Below are positions 1 through 11,785 of a DNA stretch of 64,000 bases, in pieces. A program made the translations under genes and the position numbers. Position 1 is the stretch's first letter. Each line of letters begins with the position of its first letter. This stretch comes from Holophagales bacterium (GTDB lineage: Bacteria > Acidobacteriota > Thermoanaerobaculia > Multivoradales > Multivoraceae): NCBI GenBank assembly GCA_009845425.1, contig VXZQ01000001.1, positions 444,363-508,362 on the forward strand. Direction: 5' to 3'. Below the pieces are notes generated by a model. It saw only the letters and a list, made by a program, of their open reading frames with translations, did no database searches and was not told the DNA's origin.

Positions 1-246
1 TCGCATCTCCCATCTTGGAGGTTGATCGGCCCGACACCGGGAGACCGGCACCTCTTCGCCGACGGGTCCTGTCGGTCGCGGCAATCACACGTCACGGCCA
101 GACCATCGCGCATCTGGTTCCGGCGCGAAGTCAGGATCGCGAGGCTCGGAGGCTGGCCGTGGAGAGTTTCCGGAAGCGCCGTCGCCAGTCGTGAACGGCT
201 GGCTATGGTCCTGATCCAGGAGAACCGGGTACCTGGCACTCTCGTG
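1..246. other. Intergenic left edge, no supported gene
   Basis: No coding sequence, RNA or repeat here can be supported. A short open frame on the plus strand runs from about 22 into the antisense of the tRNA-Ser gene and has no recognisable protein family. The stretch may hold the promoter of whatever lies to the left. Confidence 0.4.
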
Positions 247-338
<92 letters not shown>

Positions 339-362
339 CGAGCCGCGGAGTGTAGCAGCGGC

Positions 363-391
363 GGGTGGCCGCCAAGGCCGGGCGGACACCC
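363..391 (-). terminator. Hairpin after atpC
   Basis: An 11-base arm (363-373) and its partner (381-391) pair at 10 of 11 positions around a 7-base loop, within the 74 bases separating atpC from tRNA-Ser. It could end the ATP synthase transcript, but no run of T follows on the minus strand, so it is not a textbook intrinsic terminator. Confidence 0.4.
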
Positions 392-412
392 GGTTGCGAG
401 CGGCTGCTGGCC

Positions 413-817
413 CTACGCCCGCGCCGAAACGTCGACCCGCGCCTGCGCGGTATCCACGCGATCCTTCAGGGCACCCTGGTCCTCGAAGCTGGCGCGGGCG
501 TACTCCGCGGCCAGCTCGTCGCGCTCGGTCGTTGCAGCTGCCGCGTCGATGTCCTCGGCCGGCTCCGCCGTCTCGGTCAGCACCGTCACGGTGTCGTCCG
601 CGACCTCGCAGAAGCCCGGGGCCACGGCGACGAAGCGGCGCGCGCCGCCGTCGGCCGGCTGGTAGCTGAGCTCGCCGGGGCGCAGCGTGCTGATCAGCGC
701 GGCATGGCCGGGCAGGATGCCCATGTCGCCTTTACGCCCGGGCAGGCCGACATCCGAGCACTCGATCTCGAGCAGCTTCTCGGCGTGGGTTACGAGGATG
801 AGGTTCAAGCCGGCCAC
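413..817 (-). CDS. atpC: ATP synthase F1 subunit epsilon
   Basis: Epsilon subunit of F1, part of the central stalk, where it couples rotation and restrains ATP hydrolysis. The 134-residue length is normal. The N-terminal beta sandwich is recognisable from VTHAEKLLEIE, the LPGRKGDMGILPGHA stretch and a GFCEVADDTVTVL strand. A helical C-terminal part (about residues 85-134) is rich in Ala, Glu and Arg, as in the family. It is the last gene of the operon, 35 bases after atpD. Confidence 0.95.
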   Translation of the reverse strand: MAGLNLILVTHAEKLLEIECSDVGLPGRKGDMGILPGHAALISTLRPGELSYQPADGGARRFVAVAPGFCEVADDTVTVLTETAEPAEDIDAAAATTERDELAAEYARASFEDQGALKDRVDTAQARVDVSARA

Positions 818-852
818 GTTCGTTCGCTCCGTTGGTTCCGCTTCAGGTCCGC

Positions 853-4858
<4,006 letters not shown>

Positions 4859-4923
4859 GTTCGTTCCACTCCCCTGATAGGTGGCGCTCCGAGGCTGCGG
4901 AGCGTCTCGAAGTCGTGTCGTTT

Positions 4924-5487
4924 CTAGGCTTCCGCCGCCGCAGTCGCCGACTCGGCGGTCAATCTGGATTCCAGTACGGCCAACTGGCCCCGAACGCTCG
5001 CGTCGTAGCGGTAGCTCCCGAACTGGGCGACGAAGCCGCCGATCAGGCTCGGATCGACGCGGGCTTCCAGCCGGACCTCGGCGCCGGATAGCTGTTCGAG
5101 CGCCTTCTCCAACCGCGCGCGCTGCTCCTCGTCGAGTTCCTCGGCCGCGGTCACAGTGGCGCTGACCACGCCGTGGGCCCGGTCGAGCAGCTCGTCGATC
5201 GCCTCCAGGATCGCCGGCAGGTGGACCAGCCGGTAGTTGTCGAGCAGCAGCCTCAGCATCCGCTGGGCCAACGCGCCCGAGCCCTGCATGCCGGCGATCT
5301 CGTCGACCACGGCGCGCTTGGTCGCCGGCGGCACGCCAGGATTCGAGGCCATGCGGCCCAGACGGGGGACGACCCGCATCGCCTCCGCGAAGGCGCTCAG
5401 TTCATCGCGCGTCGCCTGCGCCGCCTCGATCGAGCGGGCGGCCCCCATCAGGGCCTGGGCGTAGGGCCTTGCGTAGCGGTAGATCAT
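4924..5487 (-). CDS. atpH: ATP synthase subunit delta (OSCP)
   Basis: Delta subunit (187 residues) linking the peripheral stalk to the top of F1. The N-terminal [13 protein letters not shown] and the central [18 protein letters not shown] are family hallmarks, as is the C-terminal [27 protein letters not shown] ending. Its ATG overlaps the atpF stop as ATGA at 5484-5487, so the two are probably translationally coupled. Confidence 0.94.
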   Translation of the reverse strand: MIYRYARPYAQALMGAARSIEAAQATRDELSAFAEAMRVVPRLGRMASNPGVPPATKRAVVDEIAGMQGSGALAQRMLRLLLDNYRLVHLPAILEAIDELLDRAHGVVSATVTAAEELDEEQRARLEKALEQLSGAEVRLEARVDPSLIGGFVAQFGSYRYDASVRGQLAVLESRLTAESATAAAEA

Positions 5488-6101
5488 CGCGCGTCGGCTC
5501 CGGCCGAGGCGTCGTCCGCCCGGCTTTCCAGGCTGAGCAGTCCGCGGTCGAGAATCCGGCGGCGGGCGGCGGAGTCGACCTCGCGCTCCAGCCGCTCGGC
5601 CGCGAGCGAGGTGGCGAGCCGGGCCGCGTGCTGCGCCAGCTCGACCCGGGCGCGCGCCGTGCGGTTCCGGATCTCGGCGCGGGCCTGCTCGAGCATCCGC
5701 TCGCGCTCCCGCTCGGCCAGGGCCGCGATCTCGCGCGCGTCGCGTTCGCCTTCCTGCCGGGACCGCTCCGCGGCGTGGGCGACTTCCGCCTCCAGGGCGG
5801 CGAGCTGATCGTCGAGGCCGGCGTGCAGCTCTTCCGCATCCGCGCGCTGGCGTCGTGCGGTCATCAGGCTGTCCCGGATCTGGTTCCGGCGGGACTCGAG
5901 CGCACGCATTGCCATCGGCCCGACCAGGTAGCCGAGACCGCCGAAGAAGACGAGCATGTTAAACCAGGAGAAGACCCAGCGCGGCAGGCCGAGGAAGTGA
6001 GTTGCTTCGCCCACTTCGGCACCGAACGCGGCGGCCACACCGGCGAACAGCGTCCAGAGCAGCGCCAGCGAGGCGACTCTCAGGACCGTGGAGCGCCTCA
6101 T
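5484..6101 (-). CDS. atpF: ATP synthase F0 subunit b
   Basis: Peripheral-stalk b subunit, 205 residues from ATG 6101, which has a GGGGAG ribosome site 7 bases upstream. A longer frame (to 6176) exists but lacks such a site. Two hydrophobic segments are visible: a signal-peptide-like one (VASLALLWTLFAGVAAAF, about 9-26), and the membrane anchor WFNMLVFFGGLGYLVGP (about 45-61), followed by a long charged coiled coil. An N-terminal leader before the anchor is seen in some Acidobacterial and deltaproteobacterial b subunits. It follows b' by 79 bases. Confidence 0.9.
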   Translation of the reverse strand: MRRSTVLRVASLALLWTLFAGVAAAFGAEVGEATHFLGLPRWVFSWFNMLVFFGGLGYLVGPMAMRALESRRNQIRDSLMTARRQRADAEELHAGLDDQLAALEAEVAHAAERSRQEGERDAREIAALAERERERMLEQARAEIRNRTARARVELAQHAARLATSLAAERLEREVDSAARRRILDRGLLSLESRADDASAGADAR

Positions 6102-6180
6102 GAAACGGCTCCCCAGAAACGCTGGCCGTCGACGGCGCCTCGCGCTAGCCACGAGAGCCGGCCTCGGGAGATGCAATGCC

Positions 6181-6603
6181 TCACGAGGGGGCTCCCATCA
6201 GCTTCGCCGTCATGTCGGCCGCGAGCCGCTCCGCGCGGGCTTCGAGCGAGCGGCGCTGTTCCGCGGTCTCGGCGTCGAGCACGGCGATCGCCTGCTGGAG
6301 TTCGGCATCCGCCTCCTGGCGGGCTTCGGCGACCAGCGTCTCGCGGGCCTGCTGGGCCTCCTTGCGCATCCGGTCGCGGTGCGCGGCGGCCTCGGCGCGG
6401 GCTTCCTTCAGCTTCTCGCGCTGCGCCTCGATCCGCGCCTCGACCTCGGCCTGGGCCCGGTCGAACGTCTCCTGCGCGGTCACGATCTCGCTGTCGCGCT
6501 CCTTGAGCATGCGCATGATCGGCCGGACGAGGTAGAACCGGACCACCACATAGGTGGCCCAGAAGATCGCCATGATGACCAGGAGGCTGGCGTCAAAGTC
6601 CAC
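6181..6603 (-). CDS. ATP synthase F0 subunit b'
   Basis: Second b-type stalk subunit, 140 residues from a GTG start. One N-terminal membrane helix (LLVIMAIFWATYVVVRFYLV, about 7-26) is followed by a continuous charged coiled coil rich in Ala, Glu and Arg. It probably pairs with atpF as a b-b' heterodimer, as in cyanobacteria and alphaproteobacteria. It opens the operon. No a or c subunit gene is present, so the proton channel must be encoded elsewhere. Confidence 0.88.
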   Translation of the reverse strand: MDFDASLLVIMAIFWATYVVVRFYLVRPIMRMLKERDSEIVTAQETFDRAQAEVEARIEAQREKLKEARAEAAAHRDRMRKEAQQARETLVAEARQEADAELQQAIAVLDAETAEQRRSLEARAERLAADMTAKLMGAPS

Positions 6604-6660
6604 AGCTACTCGTCCCGCGGTCGTCCGGGCGCACCTTCACCCGGGCCAGAAAGCGGCGGA

Positions 6661-6689
6661 AACGTAACACGGCTGTCAGGGGTGGTCAA
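6661..6689 (-). promoter_or_regulatory. Sigma-70 type promoter of the ATP synthase operon
   Basis: On the minus strand a -35 TTGACC (6689-6684) is followed after exactly 17 bases by a -10 TACGTT (6666-6661). Transcription would start near 6654, giving a leader of about 50 bases before the b' GTG at 6603. This is a prediction from consensus match and position. Confidence 0.6.
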
Positions 6690-6768
6690 CGGCCGCCACG
6701 GGCCTCGGAAACGCTGAGTTTCTCGAGCGGAGACCGGCGCCCAACAGGACCCGGAACAGCCGTGGACG

Positions 6769-6821
6769 TTTTCTACCGCTGTCGAAAATGCTCACGGTCA
6801 TTTTCGACTGTGGTCGAAAAT
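6769..6821. promoter_or_regulatory. Two tandem palindromes upstream of the AAA/DUF4143 gene
   Basis: Copy 1 (6769-6788) reads TTTTCTAC-CGCT-GTCGAAAA. Copy 2 (6800-6821) is a perfect dyad, ATTTTCGAC-TGTG-GTCGAAAAT. The cores are spaced 32 bases apart, about three helical turns, and the second ends one base before the proposed TTG start at 6823. This is the layout of a cooperative operator covering the start of a gene; the binding protein is unknown. Confidence 0.65.
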
Positions 6822-6822
6822 C

Positions 6823-7962
6823 TTGGTAACCTCTCGTGCCGTGGCGACCGCAACCAGGTATCTGGCGGATCAGATCGAGCGAGACCTCGAGCGGAAGATG
6901 GTCTTCGTCGCCGGCCCCCGGCAGGTCGGCAAGACGACGCTCGCCCGCAGCCTGCCCGGCGCCGACGACGGCTATCTCAACTGGGACGTCGCGGAGGATC
7001 GCGAGCACATTCTGAGGCGCGAACTCCCGACCGGCGATCTCTGGGTCTTCGACGAGATCCACAAGTACCGGGACTGGCGGAACTACCTCAAGGGGCTGTA
7101 CGACGCACGGGCCGCGGCAGAGCGTCGGATCCTCGTGGTCGGAAGCGCCCGGCTCGACGCCTACCGGTTCGGCGGCGACTCGCTCCAGGGCCGCTTCCAT
7201 CTCCTCCGTCTGCACCCCCTGTCCGCCGCCGAACTCGAGCTGCGAACGACCGGCGAACTCCAGGACCTGTTGGTGCTTGGCGGCTTCCCCGAACCGTACT
7301 TCGGCGGCAGCGAACTCGAGGCCCGCAGGTGGTCCCGCGAGCACCGCACCCTGCTGATCCGCGAAGAGGTGACGAGCCTCGAACGCATTCAGGACCTCGG
7401 CCGGCTCGAACTACTCATGCTCCGTCTCCCGGAGTTGGTCGGCTCGCCGCTCTCGATCAACGCCCTGCGGGAGGACCTGCAGGTGAGCCACAAGGCGGTC
7501 GCCGACTGGCTGGGAGCGTTCGAGCGGCTCTACGCGATCTTCCGGCTGTCGCCCTTCGGCGCCCCGACGATCCGGGCGGTCAAGAAGCAGCAGAAGCACT
7601 ACCACGTCGACTGGACGGTCGTGCCGGCGGACGCGCCGCGCTTCGAGAACCTGGTCGCCTGCCACCTGCTCAAGTGGGTGCACCACCAGCAGGACACCCA
7701 GGGTCTCGACCTGGAACTCCGCTACTTCCGCGACACGGACGGCCGCGAGGTCGACTTCATCGTCACCGACCGCCGGCAGCCTGTGCTTTGCGTCGAATGC
7801 AAGTGGGCGGACGGGCGGCTCGACAAGAGCCTCCGCTACTTCAAGGTCCGGTTCCCGGACTGCGAGGCGTGGCAGGTGTCGGCCACGGGGACGAAGGACT
7901 TCGTGACGCCCGAGGGCATCCGGGTTGCGCCGGCGCTGGAGTTGTTGGGGCGGCTGGTCTAG
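6823..7962 (+). CDS. AAA_14/DUF4143 family ATPase
   Basis: A 379-residue protein of the ATP-binding family with an N-terminal AAA domain and a C-terminal DUF4143 domain. The P-loop GPRQVGKT is at residues 31-38 and Walker B LWVFDEIH at 73-80. The C-terminal part holds a PD-(D/E)xK-like core (REVDFIVTD then LCVECKWAD), common in this family and suggestive of DNA binding or cleavage, though activity is unproven. The start is uncertain: TTG 6823 fits the palindromes, GTG 6841 would shorten it by 6 residues, and neither has a clear ribosome site. It is an isolated gene facing the PP2C gene. Confidence 0.85.
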   Translation: MVTSRAVATATRYLADQIERDLERKMVFVAGPRQVGKTTLARSLPGADDGYLNWDVAEDREHILRRELPTGDLWVFDEIHKYRDWRNYLKGLYDARAAAERRILVVGSARLDAYRFGGDSLQGRFHLLRLHPLSAAELELRTTGELQDLLVLGGFPEPYFGGSELEARRWSREHRTLLIREEVTSLERIQDLGRLELLMLRLPELVGSPLSINALREDLQVSHKAVADWLGAFERLYAIFRLSPFGAPTIRAVKKQQKHYHVDWTVVPADAPRFENLVACHLLKWVHHQQDTQGLDLELRYFRDTDGREVDFIVTDRRQPVLCVECKWADGRLDKSLRYFKVRFPDCEAWQVSATGTKDFVTPEGIRVAPALELLGRLV

Positions 7963-8006
7963 CGCGGGGCCTCGCGGCCCGGACGTCAGGGAGGGAGCTC
8001 GCGGGC

Positions 8007-8777
8007 CTAGTCCGTTGGCGAAGGTGGGCACACGACCAAGACCGTTGCATTGTCCTGCCAGGCAAGCGCCCGCTGCTCGATCCGTCGGATGATCGCCTCG
8101 GCGATCCGCGATGCTCCCGCTGAGCGCTGGTCGCCGCAGCTCGCGGCGATCTCATTGTCGGAGAGCGTTTCGATGCCGTCGCTGGCGAGCACGACGACGT
8201 CGCCGTCCGCGAGGTCGACTTCGCCTTCGGCCACCTCGTCGAGCGCAAGGCCCATCACGACGCTGGTGATCGCGGCCCGCTCGGGATGGAGAGCGGCGTG
8301 CGTTGCGCTGATCTCACCGCGCGCGGCCCGGGCGTCGAGTTCGCGGCCGTAGGTGTGGAGCGGGTTAACACGCTCCAGGTCGCCGGCGCGCCAGTGGAAG
8401 ATGAACGAGTCGCCGACGCTGAGCCAGCGGAAACGGTCCCTGAAGAACAACGCGGCCACCAGGGTGGTACCCATGCCTCGAAGGGACGGATCGGCCTCGA
8501 TCGCACGCGCCACCTCGCCGTTCGCGTTGGCGAGCGCGAAACGCAGGCGCTCAGCGGGCGGCTCCGGGATCAGCGCGTAGCTGCCGACGAAGCTACGGAT
8601 CGTGATCCGGCTCGCCCGGTCGCCGGCCGGCATTCCGCCCAAACCGTCGGCGACCGCCACGAGTAGCAGCTCTTCGTCCGAACCGTCGTCGGACACGGGG
8701 CGGACGCTCCACGCGTCTTCCTGGCGTTTGCGCGCGCCGATCATGGTGGCCGCCGCGAAGTGGCGGCCTTCGATCAC
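8007..8777 (-). CDS. PP2C-family serine/threonine phosphatase
   Basis: A stand-alone 256-residue PPM/PP2C phosphatase. The metal-binding aspartates are intact: RKRQEDAW, VADGLGGM, SVGDSFIF, VLASDGIETL and the final QDNATVLVV. It should remove phosphate from Ser/Thr in a Mn/Mg-dependent way in the cytoplasm. The GTG start overlaps the vapC stop (GTGA, 8774-8777), so it is coupled to a toxin-antitoxin pair. No partner kinase is in the window. Confidence 0.9.
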   Translation of the reverse strand: MIEGRHFAAATMIGARKRQEDAWSVRPVSDDGSDEELLLVAVADGLGGMPAGDRASRITIRSFVGSYALIPEPPAERLRFALANANGEVARAIEADPSLRGMGTTLVAALFFRDRFRWLSVGDSFIFHWRAGDLERVNPLHTYGRELDARAARGEISATHAALHPERAAITSVVMGLALDEVAEGEVDLADGDVVVLASDGIETLSDNEIAASCGDQRSAGASRIAEAIIRRIEQRALAWQDNATVLVVCPPSPTD

Positions 8778-9169
8778 GCTTCTCCGAGGTCCAGGACCGG
8801 GATCTCCATCGCTCTGGCTGCTTCCGCCATGCGACGGTCGTAGGTAGCTAGCTCCACGCCTTGGCGTTGCCCTCGGAGGTAGTCAAGCGACGCCAGGTGC
8901 AGGGCGTCCAGTGTGCGAACCGGCGCCGGGAAGGCGCCCAACGCCCGGGTCAGTATGACCGGAGACAGTTCCAGCAGCGCGATCTGGCCGATCGCCTCCT
9001 CGGCGGCCTCGCCGTGGGTTTCTGCCCGTCCCCGGGCGTGAAGACGGTTCCAGACTTCGTACTCGACCAATCGGCTCGCCACGAGGCTCTCAACCCAAAG
9101 ATGTTCAGGTGGCCGCCGAATCTCCGCAAAGAGGTGCGCCAGCACGACCGAGGAGTCGATGTAGATCAC
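8774..9169 (-). CDS. PIN-domain toxin, VapC family
   Basis: A 131-residue PIN ribonuclease. The acidic residues of the active site are in place: D5 (IYIDSS), E36/E38 (LVEYEVWN), D88 (TLDALHLA) and D111 (ATYDRRMA). VapC toxins cut tRNA or rRNA and are neutralised by the co-encoded antitoxin. The GTG start overlaps the antitoxin stop as GTGA (9166-9169), and its own stop overlaps the PP2C start. Confidence 0.88.
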   Translation of the reverse strand: MIYIDSSVVLAHLFAEIRRPPEHLWVESLVASRLVEYEVWNRLHARGRAETHGEAAEEAIGQIALLELSPVILTRALGAFPAPVRTLDALHLASLDYLRGQRQGVELATYDRRMAEAARAMEIPVLDLGEA

Positions 9170-9459
9170 CGGTCTTGCCGATCCGCTTCCAGATCCTGCA
9201 GCAGCTCATCCAACGACATGATGGGTGGCGGCTTCACCGGCGGCCCTGCTCCCTTCATGGCCGGCGGCGTCAACAGGCCCTTGCGCACGGCATCGGCCAG
9301 CAGCGCGTCGGCAATGAAGGGGCTGCGCTCTTCGCGCGGCGGCACGATCTCGGCGACTACGCGGTCTCTATCCGTAACCAGGATCGTCTCGCCCGCTGCA
9401 GCCATTCGCACATACCGGCTGAGCCGGTTGTTCAGCGTCTTGAGTCCCACAGATCTCAT
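9166..9459 (-). CDS. Type II antitoxin, Phd/YefM-like
   Basis: A 97-residue antitoxin. The N-terminus MRSVGLKTLNNRLSRYVRM, followed by GETILVTDRDRVVAEIVP, is the prevent-host-death DNA-binding fold. The C-terminal half (MSLDELLQDLEADRQDR) would wrap the toxin. ATG 9459 is chosen because homology begins there and a -10 box lies just upstream; the frame continues further but through the divergent promoter. It is the first gene of antitoxin-vapC-PP2C. Confidence 0.88.
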   Translation of the reverse strand: MRSVGLKTLNNRLSRYVRMAAAGETILVTDRDRVVAEIVPPREERSPFIADALLADAVRKGLLTPPAMKGAGPPVKPPPIMSLDELLQDLEADRQDR

Positions 9460-9467
9460 GGCGCAGA

Positions 9468-9497
9468 AATGTAGCTTCCGGTGGCCACCTTCGTCAA
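9468..9497 (-). promoter_or_regulatory. Promoter of the antitoxin-VapC-PP2C operon
   Basis: On the minus strand -35 TTGACG (9497-9492) and -10 TACATT (9473-9468) are 18 bases apart. The -10 ends 8 bases before the antitoxin ATG and no ribosome site lies between, so a leaderless or nearly leaderless transcript is likely. Confidence 0.6.
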
Positions 9498-9520
9498 GGT
9501 CAGGCCGCGTTAGCCTGACC
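9498..9520. promoter_or_regulatory. Perfect 8-bp dyad between antitoxin and formiminotransferase genes
   Basis: GGTCAGGC (9498-9505) and GCCTGACC (9513-9520) form a perfect inverted repeat with a 7-base centre. It abuts the -35 of the toxin-antitoxin promoter and ends 2 bases before the ATG of the rightward gene. It may be the antitoxin operator, or an RNA hairpin at the start of the rightward transcript. Confidence 0.55.
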
Positions 9521-9522
9521 GC

Positions 9523-10404
9523 ATGGTCCGCCTGGAGTGCGTCCCGAACATCAGCGAGGGCCGGCGCCGCGATGTCATCGACGCCTGTGTGGAGGCGGCT
9601 TCGACGACTGGGGTGCGGGTGCTCGACGTGTCTTCGGACCCCGACCACAACCGGACGGTTCTGACGTTGCTGGGCGAGGGCGGCGATCTGGTGCGGGCCG
9701 TGACGGCCTTGGCGGCAGCGGCGATCGAGCGCATCGACGTGGCCGGGCACTCCGGCGTGCACCCGTTTCTCGGCGCCCTCGATGTCGCTCCATTCGTGCC
9801 ACTGGAGGCGCAGCAGATGCCCGCGGCGGTCGACGCCGCGCTGCGCGCCGCGGACGAGTTGGCCCCGCTCGATCTGCCGGTGTACCTCTACGGCGAGGCC
9901 TCCTCGACACCGTCGCGAGCCGCCCTTGCCGACCATCGCCGCGGCGGTCTCGCGCGGCTCGGCGAACGGATGGCGAGCGGCGAGTGGCTGCCGGACCGCG
10001 GCCCGAACCGGCTGCACACGACCGCCGGCGCGGTGTGCGTCGGCGCCAGGCCACCACTGATCGCCTTCAACCTGTTGCTCGACACGGACCAGATCGCCGC
10101 GGCGAAACGGATCGCGTCGGCGCTGCGCGAGTCCGGCGGCGGCTTGCCGGGCGTGCGCGCGCTCGGCTTCTTCCTTGAGAGTCGCGGGCAGGCCCAGGTC
10201 AGCGTGAACCTGACGGACTGCGACCGGACGTCGCTGCTCGACGTCGTCCGGAGAGCCGACGAGCTGGCAGCCGCGGCTAGCGTACGCGTCGTCGAGACGG
10301 AGTTGGTCGGGCTGGCGCCGCGCCGTGTCGTGCCGGCGGGAGGCGCGGCGGCGCTAAGGCTGCCCGCGCTTTCCGACCAGCAGATCCTGGAGAGCCATCT
10401 GTAG
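9523..10404 (+). CDS. Glutamate formimidoyltransferase-like protein
   Basis: A 293-residue formiminotransferase (FTCD N- and central domains, no cyclodeaminase). The opening LECVPNISEGRR and the HSGVHPFLGALDVAPFVPL, PVYLYGEA and GPNRLHTTAGAVCVGAR stretches are family signatures. It would transfer a formimino or formyl group between formiminoglutamate and tetrahydrofolate, linking histidine breakdown to one-carbon metabolism, though no hut genes are nearby. A TAGCCT box sits 6 bases before the ATG with no ribosome site. Its last 51 bases overlap mpl convergently. Confidence 0.88.
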   Translation: MVRLECVPNISEGRRRDVIDACVEAASTTGVRVLDVSSDPDHNRTVLTLLGEGGDLVRAVTALAAAAIERIDVAGHSGVHPFLGALDVAPFVPLEAQQMPAAVDAALRAADELAPLDLPVYLYGEASSTPSRAALADHRRGGLARLGERMASGEWLPDRGPNRLHTTAGAVCVGARPPLIAFNLLLDTDQIAAAKRIASALRESGGGLPGVRALGFFLESRGQAQVSVNLTDCDRTSLLDVVRRADELAAAASVRVVETELVGLAPRRVVPAGGAAALRLPALSDQQILESHL

Positions 10405-11766
10405 ACGGCGGGGCATGCCGTCGAAGGACCCCGACGACATCGTGACCAGGACGTCGCCGGGCCGGGCCTCCCCGAGGACCGCCGCGGCCAGTTCGTCGTT
10501 CGAGCTGCAGGCGGTGGCCGCCGCACCGAGGCGTTCGATCTCGGCCGCCACCTCCTCCGGGTCGAACCCCTCCTCGCCCAGCCGCTCGCGGTGGAACACG
10601 GGCGCCAGGAACACGCGGTCGGCCGAGGCCAGCGACGCCGCCAGGTCGGCCGCGAACTGCCGCCTGCCCGCACTCAGGCTTCGCGGCTCGAACAGGGCGA
10701 CCAGCCGGCGGCCCGGAAAGCGCTGCCGGAGCGCCGCGAGCGACGCCGCGACCTCCGAGGCATGGTGGGCGAAGTCGTCGATGACGATCACCCCCGCGGC
10801 CTCGCCGATCACCTCGAGCCGCCGCTTGACGCCCCGGAAGGTGGCGAGCGCTTCCAGGACGGCGTCCCGCTCCAGTCCGTCGGCGCGAGCCGCCGCCCAC
10901 ACCGCCGTCGCGTTCAGCGCGTTGTGCTCGCCCCAGACGCCGAGGTCGACCCGCTGCCGCCGGCCCTCTTCCTCCAGTTCGAACGCGATCCCGCGCTCAC
11001 CGCTCTCGACGGGGCCCGCAAGCCGGATGTCGCCCGCCCCGGCGCCGTAGGTCACGACCCGGCACGGGCTCGCCGGGAGCAGCCGCTCCACCGTCGGATA
11101 GTCCGCGCAGGCGATCAGCAGCCCGGTCGGTGGCAGCCGCTCGACGAGCCCGAGAAAGGCCCGCTCCAGCCCCTCGAAGTCGGGATAGAGGTCGACGTGG
11201 TCGTGCTCCAGGCTGGTCAGGATCGCGGTCTCCGGCCGGTAGTGCCAGAACTTCGGTCCGCGGTCGAAGTAGGAGGCGTTGTACTCGTCGCCCTCGATCG
11301 CGAAACGCGAACCGCCGCCGAGAGCGAACCCCGAGGCCAGACCGATCGGCGCGCCGCCGATGAGGTAGCCGGGATCGGCACCCGCGCGGGAGTAGACCCA
11401 GGCGGCCATCGCGGTCGTGGTCGTCTTGCCGTGGCTGCCGGCGACGACCAGCGGCCGGCGGTCGCGGAGGACGAATCGGTCGAGCGCTTCGGGCATCGAC
11501 AGCCGCGGCAGGCCGAGTTCTTCCGTCGCGACGGCCTCCGGGTTCGTCCGCGGTACCGCATTGCCGACGATCACGAGGTCCGGCCGCGGCTCGAGGTGGG
11601 CCGGGTCGTAGCCGACCAGCGGCTCGATTCCCGCGTCGGCGAGGATGTCGCTGGTCGGCGGGTAGAGGGGCCCGTCCGACCCTCGCACCTGGTGCCCGAG
11701 CTCCCGGAGCAGGCAGGCCAGCGGCGCCATGCCCGTGCCGCCGATCGCGATCAGGTGGATGATCAA
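10354..11766 (-). CDS. mpl: UDP-MurNAc:L-Ala-gamma-D-Glu-meso-DAP ligase
   Basis: A Mur-ligase family enzyme of 470 residues that recycles the murein tripeptide by joining it to UDP-MurNAc. The N-terminal IHLIAIGGTGMAPLACLLRE, the P-loop GSHGKTTTTA and the central SLEHDHVDLYPDFE are typical of Mpl rather than MurC. The C-terminal domain carries FEPRSLSAGRR. It lies 19 bases after rph. Its 3' end overlaps the opposing formiminotransferase gene by 51 bases. Confidence 0.9.
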   Translation of the reverse strand: MIIHLIAIGGTGMAPLACLLRELGHQVRGSDGPLYPPTSDILADAGIEPLVGYDPAHLEPRPDLVIVGNAVPRTNPEAVATEELGLPRLSMPEALDRFVLRDRRPLVVAGSHGKTTTTAMAAWVYSRAGADPGYLIGGAPIGLASGFALGGGSRFAIEGDEYNASYFDRGPKFWHYRPETAILTSLEHDHVDLYPDFEGLERAFLGLVERLPPTGLLIACADYPTVERLLPASPCRVVTYGAGAGDIRLAGPVESGERGIAFELEEEGRRQRVDLGVWGEHNALNATAVWAAARADGLERDAVLEALATFRGVKRRLEVIGEAAGVIVIDDFAHHASEVAASLAALRQRFPGRRLVALFEPRSLSAGRRQFAADLAASLASADRVFLAPVFHRERLGEEGFDPEEVAAEIERLGAAATACSSNDELAAAVLGEARPGDVLVTMSSGSFDGMPRRLQMALQDLLVGKRGQP

Positions 11767-11785
11767 GGAACCTGGGAGCTTGCGG

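Noticed and set aside
9166..10017. A 283-residue version of the antitoxin
   Set aside because: The extra N-terminal part is antisense of the formiminotransferase gene and crosses its promoter; homology begins at ATG 9459.
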